From: Lacrimispora algidixylanolytica
GTDB taxonomy: Bacteria > Bacillota > Clostridia > Lachnospirales > Lachnospiraceae
Length of the DNA stretch: 64,000 nt
Reading direction: 5' to 3'
Assembly: GCF_003609635.1 (NCBI RefSeq)
Contig: NZ_MCIA01000018.1
Coordinates: forward strand, 1-64,000
The translations under genes were made by a program, and so were the position numbers. Below are positions 25,508 through 34,802 of this stretch, piece after piece; positions within the stretch are counted from its first letter, which is position 1; each line of letters begins with the position of its first letter. Below the pieces are notes generated by a model. It saw only the letters and a list, made by a program, of their open reading frames with translations. It did not search any database and was not told the origin of the DNA.

Positions 25508-26602
25508 ATGAAACAATCGTTATATGATAAGTTACAGATTTTAGAGCCAGAGGGAGTAGTACTTTCCGATCTTGATCGATTAAGAGCTATGGAACGTCCT
25601 CTTCTTTCCTGGTACAAAGAGAACGCTAGAGTCCTTCCCTGGCGGGAGGATCCAAAACCGTACCGGGTCTGGATATCAGAAATTATGCTTCAACAAACCA
25701 GAGTTGAGGCTGTAAAGCCTTACTTTGCCCGCTTTATGGAGGCGCTGCCAGATATTCAAAGTTTGGCTGATGTTTCAGAAGATGAGCTTTTAAAGTTATG
25801 GGAAGGTCTGGGTTATTACAGCAGAGCAAAGAATCTTAAAAAAGCCGCAGAGCTTCTAGTGGCGCAGTATGGGGGAAACCTTCCTGCGTCCTATGAGGAA
25901 CTAAAAAAGCTTCCTGGGATCGGATCCTATACAGCAGGAGCCATTGCCTCCATTGCTTTCGGGATCCCGGTCCCTGCTGTGGATGGGAACGTACTTCGGG
26001 TGATTTCAAGGGTCACAGGGAGCAAGGAAGACATTCTAAAACAGTCGGTCAAAGCTAGCGTAGAAGAAAAGTTAAAAGCAGTTATGCCGCAGGATTCTCC
26101 TAGTTCCTATAATCAGGGGCTTATTGAAATAGGTGCTGTCGTATGTATTCCAAATGGTGCGCCTCTATGCGAACGTTGTCCCCTTAATTCTCCTTGTATC
26201 GCCAGAGCAAAGGAATTAACGGGTGTGATACCGGTAAAGACGCCAAAGAAGCCAAGGAAGTTGGAAGATAAGACGGTTATGCTGTTATGGCAAGATGGTC
26301 GGGTGGCCATAAGGAAACGAGAGGACACCGGACTTTTGGCTTCGCTCTATGAATTCCCTAATGCGGAAGGCCATCTTGATGAAACACAACTGCTTTTGTC
26401 TCTGGATATAAAAGAGGCAAAGATCACTTCTCTACCTCCTTCGAAACATATATTCAGTCATGTAGAATGGTATATGATTGCATACCGTATTGATTTAGAG
26501 GAAGAGCCGCGAGGAGATTATTTATGGGTCACTCCGGAAGAAATTAAAAAAACTTATTCTCTGCCAGGTGCATTTAAGGCGTATACAAAGTTGATCAGGT
26601 GA
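25508..26602 (+). CDS. mutY: A/G-specific adenine glycosylase
   Basis: A 364-residue base-excision repair enzyme removing adenine opposite 8-oxoguanine. The HhH-GPD core shows LPWREDPKPYRVWISEIMLQ, KKLPGIGSYTAGAIASIAFG (helix-hairpin-helix) and VPAVDGNVLRVISR with the catalytic Asp. The Fe-S cluster ligands are C-x7-C-x2-C-x5-C in VCIPNGAPLCERCPLNSPC, one residue longer in the first gap than the E. coli pattern. The C-terminal Nudix-like 8-oxoG recognition domain follows (MLLWQDGRVAIRKREDTGLL). It lies in the birA operon, two bases after birA. Confidence 0.94.
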   Translation: MKQSLYDKLQILEPEGVVLSDLDRLRAMERPLLSWYKENARVLPWREDPKPYRVWISEIMLQQTRVEAVKPYFARFMEALPDIQSLADVSEDELLKLWEGLGYYSRAKNLKKAAELLVAQYGGNLPASYEELKKLPGIGSYTAGAIASIAFGIPVPAVDGNVLRVISRVTGSKEDILKQSVKASVEEKLKAVMPQDSPSSYNQGLIEIGAVVCIPNGAPLCERCPLNSPCIARAKELTGVIPVKTPKKPRKLEDKTVMLLWQDGRVAIRKREDTGLLASLYEFPNAEGHLDETQLLLSLDIKEAKITSLPPSKHIFSHVEWYMIAYRIDLEEEPRGDYLWVTPEEIKKTYSLPGAFKAYTKLIR

Positions 26603-26607
26603 TTATA

Positions 26608-27510
26608 ATGAAAAAGATGCTTTTTATATTTAATCCGCGATCCGGCAAGGCGCAGATCAAAAACAAATTAATGGAAATTCTCGATATATTTGCAAAATCA
26701 GGGTACGAGCTTATCGTACATGTGACCCAGGGGCCAAGAGATGCTACCCAAGCGGCAGCAACTTTAGGCAAATCCGTGGATCTGGTGGTGTGCAGTGGAG
26801 GAGATGGAACCTTAAATGAGACCATCAATGGTTTGATGGAACTTGAGAAGATACCAATACTTGGTTATATCCCTGCTGGCTCTACCAATGACTTTGCAAC
26901 AAGTCTTAAGATCTCCAGGAATATGATAACGGCCGCCCAGACGGTTGTATCTGGAGTGCCATATCCCATAGATATCGGTTGTTTTTGCAGGGAAAGGCAC
27001 TTTGTATACATTGCAGCTTTTGGGGCGTTTACAGAAGTTGCATATTTAACTTCTCAGGATTTTAAAAATGTTCTGGGACATCAGGCGTATTTCATGGAAG
27101 GAATGAAAAGCCTTACTTCCATAAAATCATATGTCCTTCGTGTCGAATGTGATTCTGTTGTTTTAGAAGGAGATTTCATATTTGGGATGATTACCAATAC
27201 CATAAGTGTTGGAGGCTTTAAGGGGTTGGTTGCGCAGGATGTAGCCTTAAATGATGGAGAGTTCGAGGTTCTTTTAATTCGCACTCCCAAAACCCCCCTA
27301 GATTTTACGAATATCATTAATTATATGTTTTTAAAAGAAGAGCCCAATGAATACGTTCATAAGCTACGGACAAGCTGTATTAAGATATTCCCTGAAGAGC
27401 CCATCGACTGGGTCCTTGATGGTGAGTTTGGAGGATCCAGAAGGGAAGTTGAAATTTTCAATTTGAAGAAACAAATTAAAATTTTGAGAAATCCGCAAAA
27501 AAAGCAATAA
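26608..27510 (+). CDS. YegS/DgkB-type lipid kinase
   Basis: A 300-residue diacylglycerol-kinase-fold protein. Motifs: IFNPRSGKAQ at the N terminus, VVCSGGDGTLNETINGLM (the nucleotide-binding GGDGT), LGYIPAGSTNDFATSLKI, and DGEFGG at the C terminus. Relatives phosphorylate diacylglycerol or other lipids for phospholipid recycling. The ATG at 26608 has CAGGTG seven bases before it and was preferred over the GTG at 26599, which overlaps mutY. It is the last gene of the argF group; no clear terminator follows before the rpoD promoter. Confidence 0.88.
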   Translation: MKKMLFIFNPRSGKAQIKNKLMEILDIFAKSGYELIVHVTQGPRDATQAAATLGKSVDLVVCSGGDGTLNETINGLMELEKIPILGYIPAGSTNDFATSLKISRNMITAAQTVVSGVPYPIDIGCFCRERHFVYIAAFGAFTEVAYLTSQDFKNVLGHQAYFMEGMKSLTSIKSYVLRVECDSVVLEGDFIFGMITNTISVGGFKGLVAQDVALNDGEFEVLLIRTPKTPLDFTNIINYMFLKEEPNEYVHKLRTSCIKIFPEEPIDWVLDGEFGGSRREVEIFNLKKQIKILRNPQKKQ

Positions 27511-27535
27511 ATCTACTTTTTGAAAAAGAAATATG

Positions 27536-27564
27536 TTGAAATATGAAGCATGGTAGTATATAAT
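27536..27564 (+). promoter_or_regulatory. Promoter of rpoD
   Basis: TTGAAA (27536-27541) and TATAAT (27559-27564) are separated by 17 bases. Confidence 0.75.
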
Positions 27565-27614
27565 GAAATGTTGTGTGGGCTTTATGTATACTTCTTAGCG
27601 AAAGGACGTTTTAA

Positions 27615-28757
27615 GTGGAAAAGGAAAATTTTTTAGAGAAGCTGGGTAAGCTTGTCGATCTAGCAAAAACAAAGCAAAACGCTTTGGATGTAACGGAGAT
27701 TAATAACTTCTTTATAGGTGAGGAGTTGACTGCAGAGCAGATGGATCAGATTTATACGTACCTGGAGAACCGCGGCGTTGACGTGGTCCCGGTAATTGAC
27801 GATTCCGTTTTAACTGATGATGTGCTCTTATCAGAAGACCTCTTGTTGGATGACGACATTGATGATGGCTTCACAAAAGACGTTGATGAAGACGACATTG
27901 ATCTTGACGCTATTGATTTGCTTGAGGGCATCGGCACAGAGGACCCTGTCCGCATGTATTTAAAGGAAATCGGTACAGTACCACTTTTAAACGCAGAGGA
28001 AGAACTGCGCCTTGCTAAGAGAAAAGCGGATGGCGACGCTTACGCCAAAGAACGTTTGATCGAGGCGAATTTACGTCTTGTGGTCAGCATTGCCAAACGC
28101 TACACCGGTCGTGGTATGAGCTTTCTTGATTTAGTTCAGGAAGGAAATCTAGGCCTTATTAAGGGTGTTGAAAAGTTTGACTATACCAAAGGTTATAAAT
28201 TAAGTACATATGCTACTTGGTGGATTCGTCAGTCTGTGACTCGCGCGCTAGCAGACCAGGCAAGAACGATTCGTGTGCCTGTGCATATGGTTGAGACGAT
28301 TAATAAAATGTCTAAGATGCAGAGAAAACTTACTCTGGAACTGGGATATGAACCATCGGTTGCTGAGCTTGCAGAAGCTTTGGACATGACGGAAGATAAA
28401 GTTATGGAGATTATGCAGATAGCCAGAGAACCTGCATCCTTAGAGACCCCTATTGGTGAAGAGGATGATTCAAACCTTGGAGATTTTGTAGCGGATAACA
28501 ATGTACTGACACCAGAGGGCAATGTGGAATCTGTTATGTTAAGAGAGCATATTGATGCGCTTCTCGGCGATTTAAAGGAGAGAGAGCGTCAGGTTATTGT
28601 ACTTCGTTTTGGACTGGAAGATGGCCATCCTCGTACCTTGGAGGAAGTGGGTAAAGAGTTTAATGTTACCCGTGAGCGTATCAGACAGATTGAGGCAAAG
28701 GCACTTAGAAAGTTAAGGAATCCTGTGCGCAGTAAGCGTATCCGCGATTTCCTATAA
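27615..28757 (+). CDS. rpoD: Primary RNA polymerase sigma factor (sigma-A)
   Basis: A 380-residue housekeeping sigma-70 factor. The N-terminal region 1.1 is very acidic (residues about 60-95). Region 1.2/2 has [34 protein letters not shown] and [20 protein letters not shown], with [10 protein letters not shown] (2.4 and 3.0) reading the -10 box. Region 4.2 has [20 protein letters not shown] for the -35 box. The GTG start follows AAAGGA. In many Firmicutes rpoD follows dnaG in one operon; here the upstream gene is a lipid kinase and dnaG is not in the window. It ends at a strong terminator. Confidence 0.96.
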   Translation: MEKENFLEKLGKLVDLAKTKQNALDVTEINNFFIGEELTAEQMDQIYTYLENRGVDVVPVIDDSVLTDDVLLSEDLLLDDDIDDGFTKDVDEDDIDLDAIDLLEGIGTEDPVRMYLKEIGTVPLLNAEEELRLAKRKADGDAYAKERLIEANLRLVVSIAKRYTGRGMSFLDLVQEGNLGLIKGVEKFDYTKGYKLSTYATWWIRQSVTRALADQARTIRVPVHMVETINKMSKMQRKLTLELGYEPSVAELAEALDMTEDKVMEIMQIAREPASLETPIGEEDDSNLGDFVADNNVLTPEGNVESVMLREHIDALLGDLKERERQVIVLRFGLEDGHPRTLEEVGKEFNVTRERIRQIEAKALRKLRNPVRSKRIRDFL

Positions 28758-28760
28758 GAA

Positions 28761-28797
28761 GCAAAAGGCGTAGCGGTAACTTCTACGCCTTTTTTGC
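28761..28797 (+). terminator. Terminator of rpoD
   Basis: A stem of about 13 bp (28761-28773 with 28783-28797) includes a GC core and a T run. Confidence 0.9.
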
Positions 28798-28837
28798 AAT
28801 TTTCATACATTGTTTTCGTACAGCGAAGGGAGACATT

Positions 28838-29494
28838 ATGAACCGCAGAAATTATCAGAAGGAACTTGATCAGATCATTTTGGGATTAGAGGAAGGAAAA
28901 AAGGTTCCAAGGTTATTGATACATAGTTGTTGCGCCCCCTGCAGTAGTTATGTATTGGAATACTTATCTCAGTATTTTGCTATAACGATTTATTTTTATA
29001 ATCCTAATATTTATCCTCCAGAGGAATACGTAAGGCGTGTAGAGGAGCAGGAACATCTTGTTGCTGGTATGGAATTTATTCACCCAGTAACCGTGGAAAG
29101 CGGCGCCTACGAGCCACAGGAGTTTTACCGTATCATAAAGGGATTTGAGAAGGAACCAGAAGGTGGTGAGCGTTGTTTTCGCTGCTATGAGCTGCGCCTT
29201 CAGGAAGCAGCTAAGATAGCGCTTGCAGAGCGTTTTGATTATTTTACCACAACACTGACCATTAGTCCTTTAAAGAACGCAGAGAAGCTAAATGAGATCG
29301 GAGAAAAGCTTGCTAAGGAATATCATGTATCTTATCTGCCGTCTGATTTTAAAAAGAAAAATGGATATAAGCGCTCTGTTGAATTATCAAAAGAACACGG
29401 GCTCTACCGTCAAGATTACTGCGGTTGCGTATTCTCCCAGAGACAAGTGGCTAACCAGGTGGAAAATAAAAAAGACATGCCGGGTTTGGCTTGA
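28838..29494 (+). CDS. queH: Epoxyqueuosine reductase QueH
   Basis: A 218-residue DUF208 protein that catalyses the last step of queuosine synthesis on tRNA, reducing epoxyqueuosine, as a cobalamin-independent replacement of QueG. Cysteines lie in characteristic places: HSCCAPCSSYV (C31, C32, C35), GGERCFRCYELRL and RQDYCGCVFS. These bind an Fe-S cluster and a second metal. Length is typical. It starts with a GAAGGGAG ribosome site after the rpoD terminator; no clear promoter of its own is visible. Its stop codon is embedded in the -35 of the next promoter. Confidence 0.9.
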   Translation: MNRRNYQKELDQIILGLEEGKKVPRLLIHSCCAPCSSYVLEYLSQYFAITIYFYNPNIYPPEEYVRRVEEQEHLVAGMEFIHPVTVESGAYEPQEFYRIIKGFEKEPEGGERCFRCYELRLQEAAKIALAERFDYFTTTLTISPLKNAEKLNEIGEKLAKEYHVSYLPSDFKKKNGYKRSVELSKEHGLYRQDYCGCVFSQRQVANQVENKKDMPGLA

Positions 29495-29519
29495 CACAAA
29501 CTTAATATTGTAATAAAAT
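29491..29519 (+). promoter_or_regulatory. Promoter of the HPr gene
   Basis: TTGACA (29491-29496) and TAAAAT (29514-29519) are separated by 17 bases. The -35 overlaps the queH stop codon. Confidence 0.75.
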
Positions 29520-29564
29520 TAACAACAAGGCGTATAAAAAATTGAGGATAAAGGAGAGAACAAT

Positions 29565-29831
29565 ATGTTATCTAAAACACTGACTGTTAAAAATCCATCT
29601 GGACTTCACTTAAGACCAGCAGGAGTTCTGTCTCAGACAGCTATGAAGTTTAAATCTGATATAATTGTTGAATATGGAGAGAAAAGAATTGTTGCTAAGA
29701 GCGTATTAAACGTTATGGCAGCAGGAATTAAAAGCGGTGCTGAAATCACTCTCATCTGTGATGGTGAAGATGAAGCAGCAGCTATGCAGACTATGACTGA
29801 GGCGATTGAAAGCGGCCTTGGCGAGATGTAA
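29565..29831 (+). CDS. ptsH: HPr phosphocarrier protein
   Basis: An 88-residue HPr-fold protein. H15 in PSGLHLRPAG is the residue phosphorylated by Enzyme I, and S46 in AKSVLNVMAAG is the HPr kinase site used in carbon catabolite control. Both are present, so it is a true HPr rather than a His-lacking Crh. It is a single gene between its own promoter and terminator; Enzyme I is not adjacent. Because Lachnospiraceae often have several HPr-like proteins, it may not be the main one. Confidence 0.9.
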   Translation: MLSKTLTVKNPSGLHLRPAGVLSQTAMKFKSDIIVEYGEKRIVAKSVLNVMAAGIKSGAEITLICDGEDEAAAMQTMTEAIESGLGEM

Positions 29832-29858
29832 TTTATTTCACTCATAAAGAAGCAGATC

Positions 29859-29892
29859 AAAGTCCTGGAAACTTATTTCTAGGACTTTTTTT
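29859..29892 (+). terminator. Terminator of the HPr gene
   Basis: An 8-bp stem (29859-29866 with 29881-29888) has a 14-base loop and a run of T. Confidence 0.8.
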
Positions 29893-30101
29893 AATGAGCA
29901 AATCAAGGTGGTTTGATCCGGAAATTTCATTATAAAACAGAAGAATGATAAGGAACTTCTTATTATAAAAAGCGAAGACTTAATATAATTAGGAATTTCA
30001 ACCATTTTCTAATGCTGGGTGTAGAATTGTATTTGTGAGTATGAAAATAATGTATATACAAGTGAGAAGACTGACATAAAAGCCGAGAATGTTTGAAAAG
30101 T
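29893..30101. other. AT-rich non-coding region upstream of gltB
   Basis: About 210 bases without a credible gene. Short readings lack ribosome sites. I see no strong hairpin. It may hold distant activator sites for gltB. Confidence 0.5.
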
Positions 30102-30162
30102 CTAATTATCTGACAATTAGCAAATAATACGCATTTACAAAGTGATAAAAATGTAGTATTAT
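30102..30162 (+). promoter_or_regulatory. gltB promoter with upstream palindrome
   Basis: TTTACA (30134-30139) and TATTAT (30157-30162) are separated by 17 bases. Just upstream lies CTAATT-N7-AATTAG (30102-30107 with 30115-30120), centred about 58 bases before the expected start, a usual place for a LysR-type activator such as GltC. Confidence 0.55.
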
Positions 30163-30229
30163 CAACTAAAATTTACTGTTACACTTTAGCACTCAAAAGT
30201 AGAACTGGCAGTTGGGAAAGGATGAGATT

Positions 30230-33200
30230 ATGGATATGAGTTTATACTCCCCGAACAAGATAGTGACTCCGGGACTTTACGATCCCCGTTTTGAGCATGA
30301 TAACTGCGGTATTGGCGCGGTTGCCAATATGAAAGGTGAAAAGACCCATAAGACCGTTGAACAGGCACTTCATATTGTAGAAAATTTGGAACATAGAGCA
30401 GGAAAAGATGCAGAAGGAAAGACCGGTGACGGTGTAGGCATTATGCTTCAGATCTCTCATAAGTTTTTTAAGAAAGCGACCAAGGCTCTGGGTATAGAGA
30501 TTGGGGAGGAGAGAGAATACGGGGTAGGTATGTTCTTCTTTCCTCAAGATGAGCTTGCAAGAAATCAGGCGAAGAAAATGTTCGAAATTATTGTCGAAAA
30601 AGAAGGGCTTGAATTCTTAGGTTGGAGAGAAGTACCAACTCATCCGGAACTGATTGGTAAAAAGGCCGTGGATTGTATGCCTTATTTCGCTCAGGGCTTT
30701 GTTAAAAAACCGGTGGACGTTAAAAAAGGACTTGATTTTGACCGAAAGCTTTATGTATCAAGAAGAGTGTTTGAACAGAGTAACGATAACACTTATGTCG
30801 TTTCCTTAAGCAGCAGAACCATTGTTTATAAAGGAATGTTCCTGGTAAAAGAGCTTAGGAAATTCTTTATGGATCTTCAGGATAAGGATTATGAATCTGC
30901 AATTGCTGTTGTTCATTCTCGTTTTAGTACTAATACAAATCCAAGCTGGATGAGAGCCCATCCCAACCGTCTTATCGTACATAATGGGGAGATCAACACC
31001 ATTCGCGGTAATGTAGATAAGATGATGGCTAGAGAAGAGAACATGGAATCAGAGTATTTCCAGAATGATATGCATAAGGTTCTTCCGATTATTAATCAGG
31101 AAGGTTCCGATTCTGCAATGCTTGATAACGCACTGGAATTTATGATGATGAGCGGCATGGATCTTCCTCTTGCAGTCATGGTAACAATTCCAGCTCCATG
31201 GGAACATGATAAGTCCATGCCACAGGAAATTAAGGATTTTTACCGCTACTACGCTACCATGATGGAACCTTGGGATGGCCCGGCTTCTATTGTATTTAGT
31301 GACGGTGATCTTTTGGGAGCAGTCCTTGACCGTAACGGGCTTCGTCCTTCTAGATATTACATCACAGACGATGATCACATGATTTTGGCATCTGAAGTAG
31401 GCGCCATTGATATTGATCAGAGTCGTATTGTTAGAAAAGAACGACTTCGTCCAGGCAGAATGCTTTTGATTGATACTGTAAGAGGTTGTCTGATTACAGA
31501 TGAACAGTTAAAAGAAAGTTATGCATCACGTAAGCCATACGGAGAGTGGTTGGATTCTAATTTAATAGAGCTAAAGAGTCTTCAGATCCCCAATAAGGGT
31601 GTTCCAGTCATGAGTAAAGATGAACTGGCTAAGATGCAAAAGACTTACGGATATACGTATGAAGAGTATAAGACAATGATTCTCCCCATGGCTTTAAATG
31701 GAGCGGAAGCAGTATCTGCAATGGGTACAGATAGTCCTCTTGCCGTATTAAGTAAGAAGCATCAGCCTCTTTATAATTATTTTAAACAGCTTTTTGCCCA
31801 GGTTACCAATCCCCCCATTGATTCCATTCGAGAAGAAATTGTAACTTCAACCACGGTGTATGTGGGAGAGGAAGGTAATATTTTAGAAGAAAAAGCAGAA
31901 AATTGTAAGATTCTTAAGGTGAGTAACCCGATTCTTACGTGCACAGATCTTTTAAAGATTAAGCACATGAAGAAACCAGGTTTTAAAGTAGAAGTAATTC
32001 CAATTACCTATTATAAGAACACTTCATTGGAAAAAGCCATTGACCGGTTGTTTTTGGAGGCTGATCGCGCTCATCGAGATGGAGCCAATATCATTATCCT
32101 GTCTGATCGGGATATTGACGAAAATCATGTACCGATCCCATCACTGCTTGCAGTCTCTGCTTTGCAGCAACATCTGGTGAAGACAAAAAAGAGAACCTCA
32201 GTTGCACTTATTTTGGAAAGTGGCGAACCAAGAGAAGTTCATCATTTCGCAGCGCTTCTTGGTTATGGTGCTTGTGCCGTTAATCCATACTTGGCTCAGG
32301 AATCTATTCATTATTTAATTGAGAGTGGTATGCTTGATAAGGATTATTATGCAGCAGTGGAGGACTACAACTCAGCCGTTCTTCATGGTATTGTAAAAAT
32401 CGCTTCAAAGATGGGTATTTCTACCATTCAGTCTTATCAGGGAGCTCAGATTTTTGAAGCAGTTGGTATCTCAAAACATGTGATTGATAAGTATTTTACA
32501 GATACAGTAAGCCGAGTTGAGGGCATTTCTTTGGAAGACATTGCAGATGATGTAGATGATCTGCATTCCGCAGCATTTGATCCACTTGGACTTGACGTAG
32601 ATTTGACTCTTAACAGTGTGGGAAGCCATAAGGAAAGAGCTGGAGAAGAGGAACACTTATATAATCCTCTCACCATTCATCTTCTTCAGGAGGCGACCAG
32701 GAGCGGAAGTTACGAAACCTTTAAGGAATATACACATGCTCTAACTGACGAAGGACAGATGGTGAATTTAAGAAGTCTTTTGGATCTTGATTATTCCAAG
32801 GCAAAAGAAATTCCTTTGACAGAGGTAGAAAGTGAAGATTCCATTGTTAAGCGTTTTAAGACTGGAGCAATGTCTTATGGTTCTATCTCTAGAGAGGCCC
32901 ACGAAACCTTAGCAATTGCGATGAACCGGATTCATGGAAAGTCAAACAGCGGAGAAGGAGGCGAGAGCCTTGACCGTCTAACCCTAGGGACCGATGGCTT
33001 AAATCGTTGTTCCGCCATCAAGCAGGTTGCTTCTGGTCGATTTGGTGTAACTTCCAGATACCTAGTAAGTGCAAAAGAAATCCAGATTAAGATGGCTCAA
33101 GGCGCAAAACCAGGAGAAGGTGGTCAGCTGCCAGGACAGAAAGTATATCCTTGGGTTGCGAAGACTAGACATTCTACAACCGGTGTTGGGCTTATTTCCC

Positions 33201-34789
33201 CTCCACCGCACCATGATATTTATTCCATAGAGGATTTGGCTCAGTTGATCTATGATCTGAAAAACTCCAATACAGAAGCTAGAATATCAGTGAAGCTGGT
33301 TTCGGAAGCTGGAGTTGGTACGGTTGCGGCAGGTGTTGCCAAGGCAGGTGCTCAGGTTATTCTTATCTCTGGATTTGACGGAGGAACCGGAGCTGCTCCA
33401 AGAAACTCTATTTATAATGCAGGGCTACCTTGGGAACTTGGCGTGGCAGAAGCTCATCAAACCCTTATTATGAACGGACTTCGAGACAAAGTCATTCTTG
33501 AGACAGACGGAAAGCTGATGACAGGTCGGGATGTTGCCATTGCCTGTATGTTGGGGGCAGAAGAATTTGGATTTGCCACAGCACCACTTGTAACACTTGG
33601 CTGCGTTATGATGAGGGTTTGCAATCTGGACACTTGCCCAGTTGGGGTAGCTACCCAAAATCCAGAACTTCGTAAGCGGTTTAAGGGAAAACCTGAATAC
33701 GTTGTAAACTTCATGTACTTTATCGCAAAAGAGTTGAGAGAGTATATGGCAAAGCTTGGTGTGCGTACGGTGGATGAACTGGTAGGAAGAACGGATCTTT
33801 TAAAGAAAAAAGAGGCTCTTTCTTCGAAACGTGCCAGCAAGGTAGACTTAAGTGCGATCTTAGGAAATCCCTATGCAGAGCAAAAGCTTGCAGGTTATAG
33901 CAGCAAACAGATCTATGATTTTGAACTAGAAAAGACCATGGATGAAAAGATTATTTTAAAGAAATTAAAGCAAGCACTGCAGGCAGGACAGAAAAAGGGA
34001 CTTCAAATCGATGTTTCCAATACAGACCGCGCCCTTGGTACCATCTTTGGATCTGAAATTACAAAGCTATATCCAGAAGGTCTTGCAGAAGATACCTTTA
34101 CCATTAATTGTACTGGTAGCGGCGGTCAAAGCTTTGGGGCGTTCATACCAAAGGGACTAACCCTGGAATTAGTGGGTGATAGCAATGACTACTTTGGCAA
34201 AGGTCTTTCCGGTGGAAAGCTAGTTGTTTATCCTCCGCAGGGAGTGAAGTTTAAGGCAGAAGAAAATATTGTTATTGGTAATGTAGCTCTTTATGGAGCC
34301 ACTAGCGGTAAAGTATTTATCTGTGGTGTAGCAGGTGAGAGATTCTGCGTTCGTAACTCTGGAGCAACAGCGGTTGTAGAGGGCGTAGGAGATCACGGTT
34401 GTGAATACATGACAGGAGGACGTGTGGTAGTTCTAGGTTCCACAGGAAAGAATTTTGCCGCAGGAATGAGCGGCGGAATCGCTTATGTTCTTGATGAGAA
34501 GATGGATCTTTACAAACGTCTGAACAAGGAGATGGTTGCTTTTGAAGAGGTTACAAATAAATACGATGTTTTGGAATTGAAAGAAATGATTAAGGAACAT
34601 GTGGCTTACACCAACTCTGCAAAGGGAAAAGAAATCCTTGATAATTTTGGAGAGTACCTACCTAAATTCAAAAAGATCATGCCACACGATTACAGACGCA
34701 TGATGAATACCATTGTCCAAATGGAAGAAAAGGGACTCAGCAGTGAACAGGCACAGATTGAAGCATTTTATGCCAATTCAAAAGGATGA
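30230..34789 (+). CDS. gltB: Glutamate synthase, large (alpha) subunit
   Basis: A 1519-residue protein that transfers the amide of glutamine to 2-oxoglutarate. A short propeptide precedes the Ntn nucleophile Cys26 (EHDNCGIGAV) of the class II glutaminase. The central domain is followed by the FMN-binding synthase domain (MSYGSISREAHETLAIAMNR; GEGGESLDRL) with the 3Fe-4S site LGCVMMRVCNLDTCPVGVA. The C-terminal beta-helix GXGXG domain includes GSGGQSFGAFIPKG. Length is that of the bacterial NADPH enzyme. The ATG at 30230 has GGAAAGGATGAG upstream. It is followed by gltD. Confidence 0.97.
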   Translation: MDMSLYSPNKIVTPGLYDPRFEHDNCGIGAVANMKGEKTHKTVEQALHIVENLEHRAGKDAEGKTGDGVGIMLQISHKFFKKATKALGIEIGEEREYGVGMFFFPQDELARNQAKKMFEIIVEKEGLEFLGWREVPTHPELIGKKAVDCMPYFAQGFVKKPVDVKKGLDFDRKLYVSRRVFEQSNDNTYVVSLSSRTIVYKGMFLVKELRKFFMDLQDKDYESAIAVVHSRFSTNTNPSWMRAHPNRLIVHNGEINTIRGNVDKMMAREENMESEYFQNDMHKVLPIINQEGSDSAMLDNALEFMMMSGMDLPLAVMVTIPAPWEHDKSMPQEIKDFYRYYATMMEPWDGPASIVFSDGDLLGAVLDRNGLRPSRYYITDDDHMILASEVGAIDIDQSRIVRKERLRPGRMLLIDTVRGCLITDEQLKESYASRKPYGEWLDSNLIELKSLQIPNKGVPVMSKDELAKMQKTYGYTYEEYKTMILPMALNGAEAVSAMGTDSPLAVLSKKHQPLYNYFKQLFAQVTNPPIDSIREEIVTSTTVYVGEEGNILEEKAENCKILKVSNPILTCTDLLKIKHMKKPGFKVEVIPITYYKNTSLEKAIDRLFLEADRAHRDGANIIILSDRDIDENHVPIPSLLAVSALQQHLVKTKKRTSVALILESGEPREVHHFAALLGYGACAVNPYLAQESIHYLIESGMLDKDYYAAVEDYNSAVLHGIVKIASKMGISTIQSYQGAQIFEAVGISKHVIDKYFTDTVSRVEGISLEDIADDVDDLHSAAFDPLGLDVDLTLNSVGSHKERAGEEEHLYNPLTIHLLQEATRSGSYETFKEYTHALTDEGQMVNLRSLLDLDYSKAKEIPLTEVESEDSIVKRFKTGAMSYGSISREAHETLAIAMNRIHGKSNSGEGGESLDRLTLGTDGLNRCSAIKQVASGRFGVTSRYLVSAKEIQIKMAQGAKPGEGGQLPGQKVYPWVAKTRHSTTGVGLISPPPHHDIYSIEDLAQLIYDLKNSNTEARISVKLVSEAGVGTVAAGVAKAGAQVILISGFDGGTGAAPRNSIYNAGLPWELGVAEAHQTLIMNGLRDKVILETDGKLMTGRDVAIACMLGAEEFGFATAPLVTLGCVMMRVCNLDTCPVGVATQNPELRKRFKGKPEYVVNFMYFIAKELREYMAKLGVRTVDELVGRTDLLKKKEALSSKRASKVDLSAILGNPYAEQKLAGYSSKQIYDFELEKTMDEKIILKKLKQALQAGQKKGLQIDVSNTDRALGTIFGSEITKLYPEGLAEDTFTINCTGSGGQSFGAFIPKGLTLELVGDSNDYFGKGLSGGKLVVYPPQGVKFKAEENIVIGNVALYGATSGKVFICGVAGERFCVRNSGATAVVEGVGDHGCEYMTGGRVVVLGSTGKNFAAGMSGGIAYVLDEKMDLYKRLNKEMVAFEEVTNKYDVLELKEMIKEHVAYTNSAKGKEILDNFGEYLPKFKKIMPHDYRRMMNTIVQMEEKGLSSEQAQIEAFYANSKG

Positions 34790-34802
34790 GGAGGAGTAGA
34801 AC

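Noticed and set aside
33425-33840. Long antisense reading frames within gltB
   Set aside because: They mirror codon bias of a strongly conserved coding region and have no ribosome site.
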